Shown: positions 18,821-28,228 of the stretch, piece after piece
Layout: each line of letters opens with the position of its first letter
Position numbering within the stretch: position 1 is the first letter of the stretch
Assembly: GCF_004354015.1 (NCBI RefSeq)
Contig: NZ_SMRU01000001.1
Coordinates: forward strand, 124,001 to 188,000
DNA length: 64,000 bases
Reading direction: 5' to 3'
Origin: Arthrobacter terricola
GTDB lineage: Bacteria > Actinomycetota > Actinomycetes > Actinomycetales > Micrococcaceae
Position numbers and translations under genes: made by a program
The notes under the pieces: model-generated
What the model was told of the DNA's origin: nothing
Seen by the model: the letters and a program-made list of their open reading frames with translations, nothing else
Databases searched by the model: none

Positions 18821-19312
18821 CAACTCCTTGAGACAGTTCGTGCGCTCGATGGCGTTCTCGATCTCGCCCCCGACAAGGGCAGCGCCTCCCCTGAGATCGC
18901 GTGGGGAGACCACTTCTTCTACTACGCACCCGATGGCCAAGTGCCACAGCGGCAGCAACCCTACGCCACCATCGTCACGAAGAACTACCCCGGCGATACC
19001 CTTTGCGACCTCGACCATCCCGACCGTTGGCGCCTGAACGTTCACGTCGGTACAGATGCGTTTGTCGAGCTAACCGGTGAGATTCCCCGCGCCGAGCCGA
19101 CATCCAGGGACTACACCGCCGTCGACGTCGTCCTCCCTCATCCTGTGTATCGCGCGCAAGGGTGGGTCTCAATCATCAACCCAGGTGTCAACACATACGC
19201 GCTGGCAACCCGCCTCCTACACCAGGCCCATGAGGACGCGAGGCGGCGGGCGGAGCGCCGGAGAGCCAATAACCCGACAGACGGCGACCTCGACGCAGGC
19301 ACGGAACGGTGA
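18809..19312 (+). CDS. DUF6194 family protein
   Basis: 167 aa. It matches the DUF6194 pattern: SPEIAWGDHFFYYAPDGQVP near 27-46, QPYATIVTKNYPGDT, RLNVHVG and DVVLPHPVYRAQGWVSIINPG. No biochemical role is known to me for this family; proteins of this type occur widely in actinobacteria as single genes. It has no signal peptide and no membrane segment, and a charged Arg-rich C-terminus. The start codon lies within a 20-bp inverted repeat and lacks a Shine-Dalgarno, so translation is either leaderless or structure-controlled. Confidence 0.8.
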   Translation: MSMEQLLETVRALDGVLDLAPDKGSASPEIAWGDHFFYYAPDGQVPQRQQPYATIVTKNYPGDTLCDLDHPDRWRLNVHVGTDAFVELTGEIPRAEPTSRDYTAVDVVLPHPVYRAQGWVSIINPGVNTYALATRLLHQAHEDARRRAERRRANNPTDGDLDAGTER

Positions 19313-19506
19313 CGCACGCAACGCGCCACCCTCAGTAGAACGCAAACACCGCCCTGTTTGGCGGTATCGGCCCGCCCTACAGAAATGGCTACTCATTGAA
19401 GACCGCCTGGTTCCGGCTGTGGCCCCGCCGATCTCAGGAGTAGTGTTTTCGCTGAGGCGTCACCGAAGTCGGGTTGCGCTGATTCATGGGTTCGAGGAGG
19501 TCGGTC

Positions 19507-20751
19507 GTGTCGTTGATCCGCCGCGTAGCTTTCCTTTCGCTCCACACCTCCCCCATGGAACAACCCGGTTCCGGCGATGCCGGCGGAATGAACGTTTATG
19601 TCCGCGCGCTGGCCATCGCCCTCGCCGACCTCGGCATAGAGGTCGAGATTTTCACGCGTTCGACGGCGGCCGGGCAGCCCGCCGTCGAACATCCGCACCC
19701 AGGGGTCTGCGTCCATAACGTCCTGGCCGGGCCGCCCCGGAAGCTCCCGAAGGAAGAGCTTCCCGAGCTCCTGCACGCCATGGTCGCCGAGATCGAGCGG
19801 ATCCGGCAACGCCAACCGCACGGACGCTACGACGCAATCCATTCGCACTACTGGGTATCCGGTGTTGCTGGCTTGGAGCTCTCCGCACTGTGGAACGTAC
19901 CGCTGATCCACACCATGCACACCATGGCGAAAGTCAAGAACCTCGTCCTGGAGTCGGGCGAGCAGCCCGAACCCCGGCGGCGCGAGGAAGGCGAGCAGCG
20001 GATCGTGGACGGGGCCGCGCGCCTTGTCGCAAATACCCCGGCTGAGGCCCATGAGCTCGTTTCGCATTACGACGCCGATTTCGACAACATCGATGTTGCT
20101 CCCCCGGGTGTTGACCTCTCGGTGTTCATCCCGGCGTTCCATGCACGGTCCCGCACGGAACTGGGCGTGCGCTCCGGAAGTTTCCACCTCCTGTTCGCGG
20201 GGCGGATCCAGCGGCTCAAGGGACCCCAGGTCTTCATCGCGGCGGCCGGCATCCTCCGCAAGCGCAGGCCCGACATCGACCTCGAACTCACCATCCTCGG
20301 CGCGTTGAGCGGAGCGAAGGACTTCGACCTGAACTCCTTGATTTCCGACGCGGGGCTCGACGACGTCGTGACCCACCGTGCGCCCGTCACGGCACCGACG
20401 CTGGCTGGCTGGTTCCGCTCGGCAGACGTCGTGGTCATGCCGTCGTTCAGCGAATCGTTCGGTCTGGTTGCCCTGGAGGCCCAAGCCTGCGGGACGCCGG
20501 TGGTCGCGACCAACGTGGGCGGGCTGACCCGGGCCATCTCGAACGGCCGGACCGGCATTTTGGTGGATGGACATGATCCGTCGCGCTGGGCGGACGCCAT
20601 CGAGGCCCTCTACGACGACCCCCGCACACGGGAGGACATGGGCCGCGCCGCCGCAGTGCACGCCGAGGCCTTCGGCTGGCAGCGGACCGCCGCCGTCGTC
20701 CTCGAGAGCTACCAAGCGGCCATCGGCCCGGTTCTCGTCCGCCACACCTGA
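19507..20751 (+). CDS. mshA: D-inositol-3-phosphate glycosyltransferase MshA
   Basis: 414 aa GT-B glycosyltransferase (family 4). GTG at 19507 is chosen because GAGGAGG lies 6 bases upstream. The N-terminal acceptor half starts [20 protein letters not shown] and continues [13 protein letters not shown], the MshA hallmark; the C-terminal donor half has [14 protein letters not shown] and the E-x7-E region [20 protein letters not shown]. MshA joins GlcNAc from UDP-GlcNAc to inositol phosphate in the first step of mycothiol synthesis. The inositol phosphate synthase gene lies 3.3 kb downstream in this window. Confidence 0.92.
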   Translation: MSLIRRVAFLSLHTSPMEQPGSGDAGGMNVYVRALAIALADLGIEVEIFTRSTAAGQPAVEHPHPGVCVHNVLAGPPRKLPKEELPELLHAMVAEIERIRQRQPHGRYDAIHSHYWVSGVAGLELSALWNVPLIHTMHTMAKVKNLVLESGEQPEPRRREEGEQRIVDGAARLVANTPAEAHELVSHYDADFDNIDVAPPGVDLSVFIPAFHARSRTELGVRSGSFHLLFAGRIQRLKGPQVFIAAAGILRKRRPDIDLELTILGALSGAKDFDLNSLISDAGLDDVVTHRAPVTAPTLAGWFRSADVVVMPSFSESFGLVALEAQACGTPVVATNVGGLTRAISNGRTGILVDGHDPSRWADAIEALYDDPRTREDMGRAAAVHAEAFGWQRTAAVVLESYQAAIGPVLVRHT

Positions 20752-20855
20752 CGCCCGATCACATCTCGCGCCCGTCCCGGCAACCCTCGCGCATGTCCGG
20801 CGGCGTGCCTGATAGATTGTCGCGCACAGTGTTCGACACGAAGTTGAGGACAAGG

Positions 20856-22550
20856 ATGTCTGAAAACAAGTTCTTGAGCGACCTTGAAATTGCCCGCAAC
20901 GCGACTCTGCGTCCGATTGAGGAGATTGCTGAGCGTGCGGGGATCAATGTCGATGCCCTCGACCGCTATGGTCGCTTCAAGGCGAAGATCGATCCCGCGA
21001 AACTTCGGCTCCCCCAGGGCAAGGACCCCGGCAAAATTGTCCTCGTCTCGGCCATGTCCCCTACCCCGGCCGGAGAAGGGAAGTCCACGACCACTGTGGG
21101 GCTCGCCGATTCGCTGGCGCGCGCGGGGCACCGCGTCATGATCGCCCTGCGCGAGCCGTCCTTGGGGCCGATTCTCGGTATGAAAGGCGGAGCGACCGGC
21201 GGCGGGTACTCGCAGGTCTTGCCGATGGATGAAATCAACCTCCATTTCACAGGCGATTTCCACGCGATTACCTCGGCAAACAACGCGTTGATGGCTCTCG
21301 TGGACAACCACATTTTCCAAGGCAACGAACTCAATATCGACCCCCGACGCATGACCTTCAAGCGCGTCCTGGACATGAACGATCGATCCCTGCGCGAAGT
21401 CGTCATCGGTCTGGGCGGGCCGGCGCAAGGCGTTCCTCGACAGGACGGGTTCGATATCACCGTGGCGTCCGAGATCATGGCCGTCTTTTGCCTCGCCTCG
21501 GATCTGGACGATCTTCGCGAGCGCCTGGGCCGGATCACTTTCGGATACAACTACGACCGGCAACCGGTCACCGTTGCGGACCTCGGAGTCCAAGGAGCGT
21601 TGACCTTGCTCCTCAAGGATGCGATCAAGCCAAACCTCGTTCAGACCATCGCGGGCACCCCAGCGCTGGTCCACGGCGGCCCGTTCGCCAACATCGCCCA
21701 CGGCTGCAATTCGCTCATCGCCACTCGGACGGCGCAGCGGCTGGCGGACTTCGTTGTCACGGAAGCCGGATTCGGGGCCGACCTCGGCGCCGAAAAGTAC
21801 ATGGATATCAAGGCGCGGATCGCGGACGTGGCTCCTTCCGCCGTCGTGGTTGTGGCGACCATCAGGGCACTGAAGATGCAAGGCGGCGTCCCCAAGGATC
21901 GTCTCAAGGACCCGGACCTCGAGGCGCTTGCCGCTGGAATCGAGAACCTCAAACGGCACGTTCACAACGTTGAGAAGTTCGGCGTCACACCGGTTGTCGC
22001 CATCAACAAATTCGCGACCGACACCCCAGAGGAGCTCGACTGGCTGCTTGCATGGTGCGCCCGCGAAGGGGTGCGCGCGGCGGTGGCGGATGTTTGGGGC
22101 CGGGGCGGAGGTGGCGACGGCGGCGACGAGCTCGCGGCGAAGGTCGCCGAAGTGGTGGCGGCAGCATCGCCGTCGGACTTCCGGCACTTATATCCGCTCA
22201 GCCTGCCAGTGGAGGACAAGATCCGCACGATCGTGCAGGAAATTTATGGTGCCGACGGCGTCGAGTTCTCAGTTCCCGCGATCCGGCGCCTGGCGGACAT
22301 CCGGAAGAACGGCTGGGACCGTATGCCGGTGTGCATGGCGAAAACGCAGTATTCCTTCACGGACGATGCCTCGCAGCTCGGCGCTCCCAAGGGATTCACG
22401 GTGCACGTTCGGGAGCTGATTCCCAAGACCGGGGCCGGCTTCATCGTCGCGCTGACCGGCGCTGTCATGACGATGCCAGGCCTTCCCAAGGAGCCGGCGG
22501 CAATGCGCATGGACGTCGATGAGCAAGGCAACCCCGTCGGCCTCTTCTGA
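20856..22550 (+). CDS. fhs: Formate-tetrahydrofolate ligase
   Basis: 564 aa, matching the ~555-560 residues of the family. ATG at 20856 ([20 protein letters not shown]) is preceded by GAGGACAAGG; an in-frame ATG at 20793 would add an unconserved 21 residues. The ATP-binding loop [20 protein letters not shown] lies at 68-87, with the family blocks [20 protein letters not shown] and [16 protein letters not shown]. The enzyme makes 10-formyl-THF from formate, THF and ATP for purine and formyl-Met-tRNA synthesis. It follows mshA by about 100 bp on the same strand. Confidence 0.97.
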   Translation: MSENKFLSDLEIARNATLRPIEEIAERAGINVDALDRYGRFKAKIDPAKLRLPQGKDPGKIVLVSAMSPTPAGEGKSTTTVGLADSLARAGHRVMIALREPSLGPILGMKGGATGGGYSQVLPMDEINLHFTGDFHAITSANNALMALVDNHIFQGNELNIDPRRMTFKRVLDMNDRSLREVVIGLGGPAQGVPRQDGFDITVASEIMAVFCLASDLDDLRERLGRITFGYNYDRQPVTVADLGVQGALTLLLKDAIKPNLVQTIAGTPALVHGGPFANIAHGCNSLIATRTAQRLADFVVTEAGFGADLGAEKYMDIKARIADVAPSAVVVVATIRALKMQGGVPKDRLKDPDLEALAAGIENLKRHVHNVEKFGVTPVVAINKFATDTPEELDWLLAWCAREGVRAAVADVWGRGGGGDGGDELAAKVAEVVAAASPSDFRHLYPLSLPVEDKIRTIVQEIYGADGVEFSVPAIRRLADIRKNGWDRMPVCMAKTQYSFTDDASQLGAPKGFTVHVRELIPKTGAGFIVALTGAVMTMPGLPKEPAAMRMDVDEQGNPVGLF

Positions 22551-22566
22551 CACCGCTTATGTATTC

Positions 22567-22726
22567 CGGTAATTTCCCGAACGCCCGCTCACATGAGTCG
22601 GTCATTTCCCAAACGCCCGCTCACCTATGCCGGTCATTTCCCAAACGCCCGCTCACCTATGCCGGTCATTTCCCAAACGCCCGCTCACCTATGCCGGTCA
22701 TTTCCCAAACGCCCGCTCACATGAGT
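22567..22726. repeat. Array 1: five 32-bp tandem repeats
   Basis: Five head-to-tail copies with an exact 32-bp period (starts 22567, 22599, 22631, 22663, 22695). Each has the core AAACGCCCGCTCAC (first copy GAACGCCCGCTCAC). Copies 2-4 are identical and end CTATGC; copies 1 and 5 share the variant ending ATGAGT. There are no spacers, so this is not CRISPR. 32 is not a multiple of three, so it is not a coding repeat. The array starts 16 bp after the fhs stop and ends 88 bp before the DUF559-like gene. Confidence 0.97.
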
Positions 22727-22814
22727 CGGTGTGCCAGGTTTTGGTCTTCGCGCGCCAAAGGTGGCCTGTGGATAACTTCTGCACGTAAGCAACTGTTTGG
22801 GTAACAATGCCGGT

Positions 22815-23774
22815 ATGCAGAAACCTCTTGCCCTTCCGCCTGAACTTCTGTCAGGACCCTTCACCCTCCTCGAAGCCCGGGCTCAAGGCCTCGGTCTCGA
22901 CCAAATCCGTCGTGCCGGCGCCGCCCACGTCAGCCGTGGATTGTATCGTCCGGCAAACTGGGATTTCGATCTGGAGGCCGCCGCCCGGGCACTTTCGGCC
23001 GCGACGCCTGGCGCTTGGATCTCCCACGTGACAGCAGCCCGGCTTCGCTGTTCCATGCTTCCGCCTTGGCTCGCCGACTCGACCGAGCTTCATCTCAGCA
23101 AGCCCCGATCCCTGCCAGGTGTTCGCCGCAAAGGCGTGGTGGGGCACAGGGTCATCGCGGCCGAAGGCGAAGTCGAATCCGTGGACGGAATCCTGATAAG
23201 CACGCGGTCACGCACCTGGCTGGACTTGGCAAAGGTGCTGCCGTTGAGCGACCTCGTATGCATGGGTGACGAACTGATTCGCGTGCCCCGGCAAGTATTC
23301 GAGGGTCGGGCTGTTCCATACGCGACTGTCGATGAGCTCCGCGCAATGGTGGAGCGGCATCCAAACTTGCAAGGAGTCGTTCGTGCCCGCGAAGCGCTGG
23401 ATTTGATGCGGGTGGGTTCCGACTCCGGTCCCGAGTCCTTGCTGCGCTTGGCAATGTTCGACGCCGGGATCCCCGAGCCCGAGCTTCAGATCAGGCTTCG
23501 GAAAGCGGACCCGTTCTCGCCTTCGGCCGATTTGGGGTTTCGGCAGCGGCGCGTCGCCATTCAGTACGACGGCGGCCATCACCTCGGGGAGGCCCAATCC
23601 CTCAGCGATCGACGCCGGGATAAAGCTTTCGAAGCGGCCGGGTGGAAGGTCCTCGTGTTTCGCAAAGACGATTTGGAAGACGGATTTAAGGAAGCGACCA
23701 GGAAGATCAAGAAGACACTACGTTCGGCGTGGGTGGATCCCGCCGTCGCGTCAGGATTTGAACGGGCGGTCTAG
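22815..23774 (+). CDS. AbiEi-like / DUF559 (Vsr-fold) protein
   Basis: 319 aa from ATG at 22815 (MQKPLALPPELL); a TTG six codons earlier (22797) is possible. The N-terminal half resembles AbiEi-type antitoxin/transcriptional-regulator proteins (FTLLEARAQGLGLDQIRRAG and VSRGLYRP, then a middle region with ISTRSRTWLDLA). The C-terminal ~100 residues are DUF559/Vsr-endonuclease-like: GPESLLRLAMFDAGIPEPELQ, then ADLGFRQRRVAIQYDGGHH and FEAAGWKVLVFRKDDL, with the Asp and the E/Q-x-D positions of the nuclease fold present. Such proteins are common and often multicopy in Micrococcaceae; function is not established. It is bracketed by two inverted 32-bp repeat arrays. Confidence 0.8.
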   Translation: MQKPLALPPELLSGPFTLLEARAQGLGLDQIRRAGAAHVSRGLYRPANWDFDLEAAARALSAATPGAWISHVTAARLRCSMLPPWLADSTELHLSKPRSLPGVRRKGVVGHRVIAAEGEVESVDGILISTRSRTWLDLAKVLPLSDLVCMGDELIRVPRQVFEGRAVPYATVDELRAMVERHPNLQGVVRAREALDLMRVGSDSGPESLLRLAMFDAGIPEPELQIRLRKADPFSPSADLGFRQRRVAIQYDGGHHLGEAQSLSDRRRDKAFEAAGWKVLVFRKDDLEDGFKEATRKIKKTLRSAWVDPAVASGFERAV

Positions 23775-23856
23775 TGATGCCGGACCTTGTCCCCTCGTCC
23801 GCCCTGGCCGGGTTCTGTGATCAGCCGGTTTATTCCAGTCTCAGGGATCAAACAGC

Positions 23857-23891
23857 GGACGCCCGCCCACTTTGGAAGTGAGCGAGCGTCC
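23857..23891 (+). terminator. Hairpin at the junction of the DUF559-like gene and array 2
   Basis: The 16-base arm 23857-23872 pairs with 23876-23891 across a three-base TGG loop, with two mismatches that are G-U compatible on one strand. The left arm is an inverted copy of the repeat core (GGACGCCCGC); the right arm is the beginning of array 2. It may end transcription of the gene. Confidence 0.5.
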
Positions 23892-24043
23892 ACAGGAAAC
23901 CCGCCAAACGTGAGCGGGCGTCCGCAGGAAACCGGCCAAACGTGAGCGGGCGTCCGCAGGAAACCGGCCAAACGTGAGCGAGCGTCCACAGGAAACCGGC
24001 CAAACGTGAGCGAGCGTCCACAGGAAACCCGCCAAACGTGAGC
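23878..24043. repeat. Array 2: five 32-bp tandem repeats, inverted relative to array 1
   Basis: Five copies at an exact 32-bp period (starts 23878, 23910, 23942, 23974, 24006) plus a six-base partial copy (24038-24043). Each begins GTGAGCG(A/G)GCGTCC and continues with CAGGAAACC. Copies 1 and 5 are identical, copies 2 and 3 are identical, and copy 4 is a hybrid. The 12-base core GTGAGCGGGCGT is the exact reverse complement of the core in array 1. The array ends just before the ino1 stop codon (24050). Confidence 0.97.
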
Positions 24044-24049
24044 AGAGGG

Positions 24050-25135
24050 TTAGCGCTCGACGTCTCCGCGGATGAAGGCCTCGACCTTTTCGCGGGCGAG
24101 GTCGTCGTTGAACTGCTCCGGCGGGGACTTCATGAAGTAGCTGGAAGCCGAGAGCAGCGGGCCACCGATGCCACGGTCCAGGCCGATCTTCGCGGCGCGG
24201 ATCGCGTCGATGATCACGCCGGCGGAGTTCGGGGAATCCCAGACCTCGAGCTTGTATTCGAGCGAAACCGGGGCGTCGCCGAAGTTACGGCCTTCGAGGC
24301 GGACGAAAGCCCACTTGCGGTCATCGAGCCAGGCGACGTAGTCGGACGGGCCGATGTGGACGTCGTCGGCGTGCAGTTCGGCCTCGACGTTGGAGGTCAC
24401 TGCCTGGGTCTTGGAGATCTTCTTGGACTCGAGGCGGTCGCGCTCAAGCATGTTCTTGAAGTCCATGTTGCCGCCGACGTTCAGCTGGTAAGTGCGGTCC
24501 AGCGTGACGCCGCGGTCTTCGAAAAGCTTGGCCATGACGCGGTGGGTGATGGTCGCACCGATCTGGCTCTTGATGTCGTCGCCGACGATCGGCACACCGG
24601 CCGCGGTGAACTTGTCTGCCCATTCCTTGGTACCCGCGATGAACACAGGCAGGGCGTTTACGAACGCGACACCGGCGTCGATGGCGCACTGCGCGTAGAA
24701 GTGGGCCGCGTCCTCGGAACCTACGGGCAGGTAGCACACCAGGACATCGGCCTTGGATTCCTTCAACGCGGCAACAATGTCCACCGCTTCTTCGGGTGCT
24801 TCCACAATGGTCTCGCGGTAGTACCGGCCCAGCCCGTCCAAGGTGTGTCCGCGCTGGACCTTCACGCCGAGCTTGGGGACATCGGCGATCTTGATGGTGT
24901 TGTTTTCGCTGGCGCCGATCGCGTCCGCGAGGTCCAGGCCAACCTTCTTGCTGTCGACGTCGAATGCCGCGACAAACTGGACGTCGTTGACGTGGTACTT
25001 GCCGAACTCGACGTGCATCAGACCTGGAATCGTGGCCTGGGGGTCGGCGTCGCGATAGTAGTGGACACCTTGGACCAGCGAAGCGGCGCAGTTACCTACA
25101 CCGACAATGGCCACACGAATCGGATGTGAAGACAC
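24050..25135 (-). CDS. ino1: Inositol-3-phosphate synthase
   Basis: 361 aa, the short actinobacterial type. It isomerises glucose-6-phosphate to myo-inositol-3-phosphate with bound NAD. The NAD motif [17 protein letters not shown] is at the N-terminus, followed by [16 protein letters not shown] and [12 protein letters not shown], family signature blocks. GTG at 25135 is used because AAAGGAG lies 5 bases upstream. The product feeds mycothiol (MshA) and phosphatidylinositol lipids. The leader contains a GCGCC/GGCGC hairpin (25211-25224) of unknown role. Confidence 0.95.
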   Translation of the reverse strand: MSSHPIRVAIVGVGNCAASLVQGVHYYRDADPQATIPGLMHVEFGKYHVNDVQFVAAFDVDSKKVGLDLADAIGASENNTIKIADVPKLGVKVQRGHTLDGLGRYYRETIVEAPEEAVDIVAALKESKADVLVCYLPVGSEDAAHFYAQCAIDAGVAFVNALPVFIAGTKEWADKFTAAGVPIVGDDIKSQIGATITHRVMAKLFEDRGVTLDRTYQLNVGGNMDFKNMLERDRLESKKISKTQAVTSNVEAELHADDVHIGPSDYVAWLDDRKWAFVRLEGRNFGDAPVSLEYKLEVWDSPNSAGVIIDAIRAAKIGLDRGIGGPLLSASSYFMKSPPEQFNDDLAREKVEAFIRGDVER

Positions 25136-25245
25136 GGAACTCCTTTGAGAACTAACCTCAGGTGCCTTGCGCGTCAGTACCTGAATGTACGACGGCGTCT
25201 TAAAGGCACAGCGCCATTCGGCGCTCCTTGCATTGTAACCAACCC

Positions 25246-25281
25246 GGGAGGGACCGGCTTTGTTCCCGGCCGGCCCCTCCC
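25246..25281 (-). terminator. Terminator after the aldo/keto reductase gene
   Basis: A 13-bp stem with one mismatch (25246-25258, GGGAGGGACCGGC, against 25269-25281) over a 10-base loop, 10 bp beyond the reductase stop; it also isolates ino1. Confidence 0.75.
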
Positions 25282-25291
25282 GTCATTTAAG

Positions 25292-26338
25292 TTACGCGTC
25301 CTGCTTCTGTGCCCACAGGTTGATGTCGGATTCGACGGCGAACTCGTCGATTGCCGTCAGTTCCTCAGTGGTGAACTCGAGGTTGTTGATGGCGGACAGA
25401 GTGTCCTCCAACTGCGCGACACTGGATGCGCCCACCAGTGCGGATGTCACGGGCGACCCCTTGGGTTGTTCGCGCAGGATCCACGCGATAGCCATTTGCG
25501 CCAGGGTCTGTCCTCGTCCGGCGGCGATGGCGTTCAAACCGCGTACTCGATCCAGCTTCTCGTCCGTCAGGGCCGACTCTGAGAGAAAGCGGGCCTTGGC
25601 CGCGCGGGAGTCCGCCGGTACGCCGTGCAAGTAGCGGTCGGTGAGCATGCCCTGTGCCAGCGGTGAGAACGCGATGGATCCCGCGCCCACCTGATCGAGC
25701 GCCTCGTAGAGGTTCGGCGAACCGTTCTCGGTCCAACGGTTGAGCATGGAGTAGCTCGGCTGGTGGATGAGGAGCGGGGTGCCCATTTCCTTCAGGATCC
25801 GGGCAGCCTCAAGCGTCTGCTCCGGGGTGTAGGACGAGATGCCGGCGTAGAGCGCCTTCCCCGAACGGACGGCGTGGTCCAGCGCGCCCATGGTCTCTTC
25901 GAGCGGCGTCTCGGGGTCGGGACGGTGGCTGTAAAAAATATCCACATAATCCAGCCCCATGCGGCTCAGCGATTGATCCAGGCTGGAAAGCAGGTACTTG
26001 CGGGATCCCCATTCCCCATAGGGACCGGGCCACATGTAGTAGCCGGCCTTGGTGGAAATGATCAGTTCGTCGCGGTACGGCTTGAAGTCGTCCTGGAGGT
26101 GGCGTCCGAAGTTGGTTTCGGCGGAACCGTCCGGCGGACCGTAGTTGTTGGCGAGGTCGAAGTGGTTCACGCCAAGATCGAAGGCACGGCGCAGGATGGC
26201 GCGCTGCTCGTCGAATCGCTTGTCGTCGCCGAAGTTGTGCCAAAGCCCCAGTGAGATGGCAGGGAGCTTGAGACCGCTGCGTCCGACGCGGCGGTAGGGC
26301 ATGGTTTCATAGCGGTTTTCCGCAGCCGAATAAGTCAT
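25292..26338 (-). CDS. Aldo/keto reductase (YghZ/Gpr-like)
   Basis: 348 aa from ATG at 26338, with GGATGGTGGG upstream; ATG at 26365 would add nine residues. The TIM-barrel AKR tetrad is visible: Asp and Tyr in HFDLANNYGP, Lys in IISTKAGYYMWPGPYGEWGS, His in DIFYSHRPDPETPLEET. The WPGPYGEWGSRKYL segment is typical of the YghZ/L-glyceraldehyde-3-phosphate reductase branch, which detoxifies small aldehydes with NADPH. Substrate not proven. It is a single gene ended by its own hairpin. Confidence 0.88.
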   Translation of the reverse strand: MTYSAAENRYETMPYRRVGRSGLKLPAISLGLWHNFGDDKRFDEQRAILRRAFDLGVNHFDLANNYGPPDGSAETNFGRHLQDDFKPYRDELIISTKAGYYMWPGPYGEWGSRKYLLSSLDQSLSRMGLDYVDIFYSHRPDPETPLEETMGALDHAVRSGKALYAGISSYTPEQTLEAARILKEMGTPLLIHQPSYSMLNRWTENGSPNLYEALDQVGAGSIAFSPLAQGMLTDRYLHGVPADSRAAKARFLSESALTDEKLDRVRGLNAIAAGRGQTLAQMAIAWILREQPKGSPVTSALVGASSVAQLEDTLSAINNLEFTTEELTAIDEFAVESDINLWAQKQDA

Positions 26339-26398
26339 ACCCACCATCCTGCCACCGGTACCCAAGCGGCCCGTTCAATGTCCGTCATGTGGGCACCG

Positions 26399-28156
26399 TC
26401 ACGTAAGGCGTACGACGGCGGCGCTCTCGCCCGGGAGGGTCAGCATGGCGTTCCCGACGGCGGCAGCAGGGTCCGTGGCGAGCAAGAGTTCGGCATTCAT
26501 CGCCCGTTCGAGAGGGGTGGTGCCGAAGTTGTAGGCCACCTTCACGTCACCGCGGGTCAGGATCAGCCATTTGTCCTCTTCGTTGAGGTCGACGTGGGTG
26601 TCGGTGAATCCGCCTTCGGCGAGTTCCGGCGTCGAACGCCTCAAGGCTGTGAGGGCGCGGTACAGCTCCAGAAGCCGGGCGTGGTTGCTGTCCTGGATTT
26701 CCTCCCACTTGAGCTTCGAGCGGAGGAAGGTCTCCGGATCCTGCGGGTTCGGCACCTTAGCGGGGTCCCAACCCATCCGTTCGAATTCCTTGAGCCGGCC
26801 CTCGGCGGTGGCTTGAGCCAACCAGGGCTCGGGATGGGAGGTGAAGAATTGCCACGGCGTCGAGGCACCGAATTCTTCCCCCATGAAAAGCATCGGCGTG
26901 AACGGGGAAGTCAGTGTCAATACGGCAGCCAGCGCAAGCCTGCGGTAGGACAACGTGGCGCTGAGGCGGTCACCCGCGGCCCGGTTGCCGATCTGGTCAT
27001 GGTTCTGGTTGCAGACAACGAGCGCGGCCGGGTGCGCCAAGCCAGTGCGGATCGGACGTCCATGGTGGCGTCCCCGGAAGCTCGAGTAGCTTCCGTCATG
27101 GAAGAACCCGTGTTCCAGGACCTTGGCCAATGCCGCTAACGAGTCGAAGTCCGCATAGTAGCCGGCGGTTTCGCCTGTGAGGTTGACGTGGACAGCGTGG
27201 TGGAAATCGTCGCTCCACTGTCCTTCAAGCCCGTAACCGCTGACGTCGCGACGGTAGAACATGCGCGGATTGTTCAGGTCCGACTCGGCAATCAAGGTTT
27301 TAGGAATGCCTGTTTCGGCTTCAATGCCGTCAGCGAGGGCTGCCAGGTCTTCCAGGATGTGGACGGCCCGCTCGTCACGGAGTGCGTGCACGGCGTCGAG
27401 TCGCAGGCCGTCGACGTGGAAATCGTCCAACCACATGGCGGCGTTATCCAGGATGTATTGCCTGACCTCGTCGGAGCCCGGGCCGTCCAGGTTGACCGAA
27501 TCGCCCCACGAGTTGCCTTCTCCGGACTTGAGGTACGGCCCGAATTTCGGCAGGTAGTTCCCGCTGGGTCCCAAGTGGTTGTATACGACGTCCTGGATCA
27601 CACCAAGGCCTGCAGCGTGGGCAGCATCGACGAACCGCTGGTACGCTTCCGGTCCCCCGTAGGCTTCGTGGACAGCGAACCAAAGCACGCCGTCGTACCC
27701 CCAGTTATGGGTGCCGTTGAAGGCATTTACTGGCAGGAGCTCCACGAAGTCGATCCCCAGTTCGGCGAGGTAATCCAGCTTCTCGGCGGCCGCGTCAAGC
27801 GTCCCCTCAGGAGTGAAGGTGCCGATGTGGAGCTCATAGATGACGGCCCCGCCAAGCCCGCGCCCAGGCCACTCTGAGTCCTTCCAGGCGTGGGCGGCGG
27901 GGTCGAAGGTGCGGGACAGCCCATGCACCCCGTCCGGTTGGCGCTGCGATCGTGGATCGGCAAACGGACCCTCGCCGTTCACCAAGTAGCCGTAATCCGT
28001 GCCCTCGGTCCGGGGAACATCGGCCAACCACCAACCCGCGGCGCGTTCCTCATCCGGCCGCATGTCATGTTGCTGACCCGCCGCTAGCAGTGAGACGGAT
28101 TCTGCCTGCGGCGCCCATACCTCGAACGCCTTGCCTGTGTTGGTTTTCTGGGCCAT
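26399..28156 (-). CDS. treZ: Malto-oligosyltrehalose trehalohydrolase
   Basis: 585 aa GH13 enzyme that releases trehalose from malto-oligosyltrehalose. An N-terminal CBM48-like part ([17 protein letters not shown]) precedes the barrel with [26 protein letters not shown] (nucleophile Asp), TLIAESDLN (acid/base Glu) and [12 protein letters not shown]. It completes the glycogen-to-trehalose route with GlgX and TreY, encoded just upstream; the gap to treY is 72 bp. Confidence 0.95.
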   Translation of the reverse strand: MAQKTNTGKAFEVWAPQAESVSLLAAGQQHDMRPDEERAAGWWLADVPRTEGTDYGYLVNGEGPFADPRSQRQPDGVHGLSRTFDPAAHAWKDSEWPGRGLGGAVIYELHIGTFTPEGTLDAAAEKLDYLAELGIDFVELLPVNAFNGTHNWGYDGVLWFAVHEAYGGPEAYQRFVDAAHAAGLGVIQDVVYNHLGPSGNYLPKFGPYLKSGEGNSWGDSVNLDGPGSDEVRQYILDNAAMWLDDFHVDGLRLDAVHALRDERAVHILEDLAALADGIEAETGIPKTLIAESDLNNPRMFYRRDVSGYGLEGQWSDDFHHAVHVNLTGETAGYYADFDSLAALAKVLEHGFFHDGSYSSFRGRHHGRPIRTGLAHPAALVVCNQNHDQIGNRAAGDRLSATLSYRRLALAAVLTLTSPFTPMLFMGEEFGASTPWQFFTSHPEPWLAQATAEGRLKEFERMGWDPAKVPNPQDPETFLRSKLKWEEIQDSNHARLLELYRALTALRRSTPELAEGGFTDTHVDLNEEDKWLILTRGDVKVAYNFGTTPLERAMNAELLLATDPAAAVGNAMLTLPGESAAVVRLT

Positions 28157-28228
28157 CGCTCCCTCAATCGTCTGGTCCGGTCATTCGCATGGTCTGGTCG
28201 ATCGCGTGGTCTGGGCTTCTTCCGGCCG

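Noticed and set aside
19348..19365. Terminator after the DUF6194 gene
   Set aside because: ACCGCC/GGCGGT over a six-base loop is a short stem without a U-tract; possible but not supported enough to list as a feature.
20752..20855. THF riboswitch or other leader element before fhs
   Set aside because: I see no conserved riboswitch core; only a normal Shine-Dalgarno before 20856.
22559..22804. A small protein made of repeated motifs
   Set aside because: The open frame is produced by array 1 itself. A 32-bp period is not a multiple of three, so the frame shifts with each copy, and there is no ribosome binding site or conserved start.
22567..24043. CRISPR arrays
   Set aside because: Both repeat sets are continuous tandem repeats with no unique spacers, and no cas gene is nearby.
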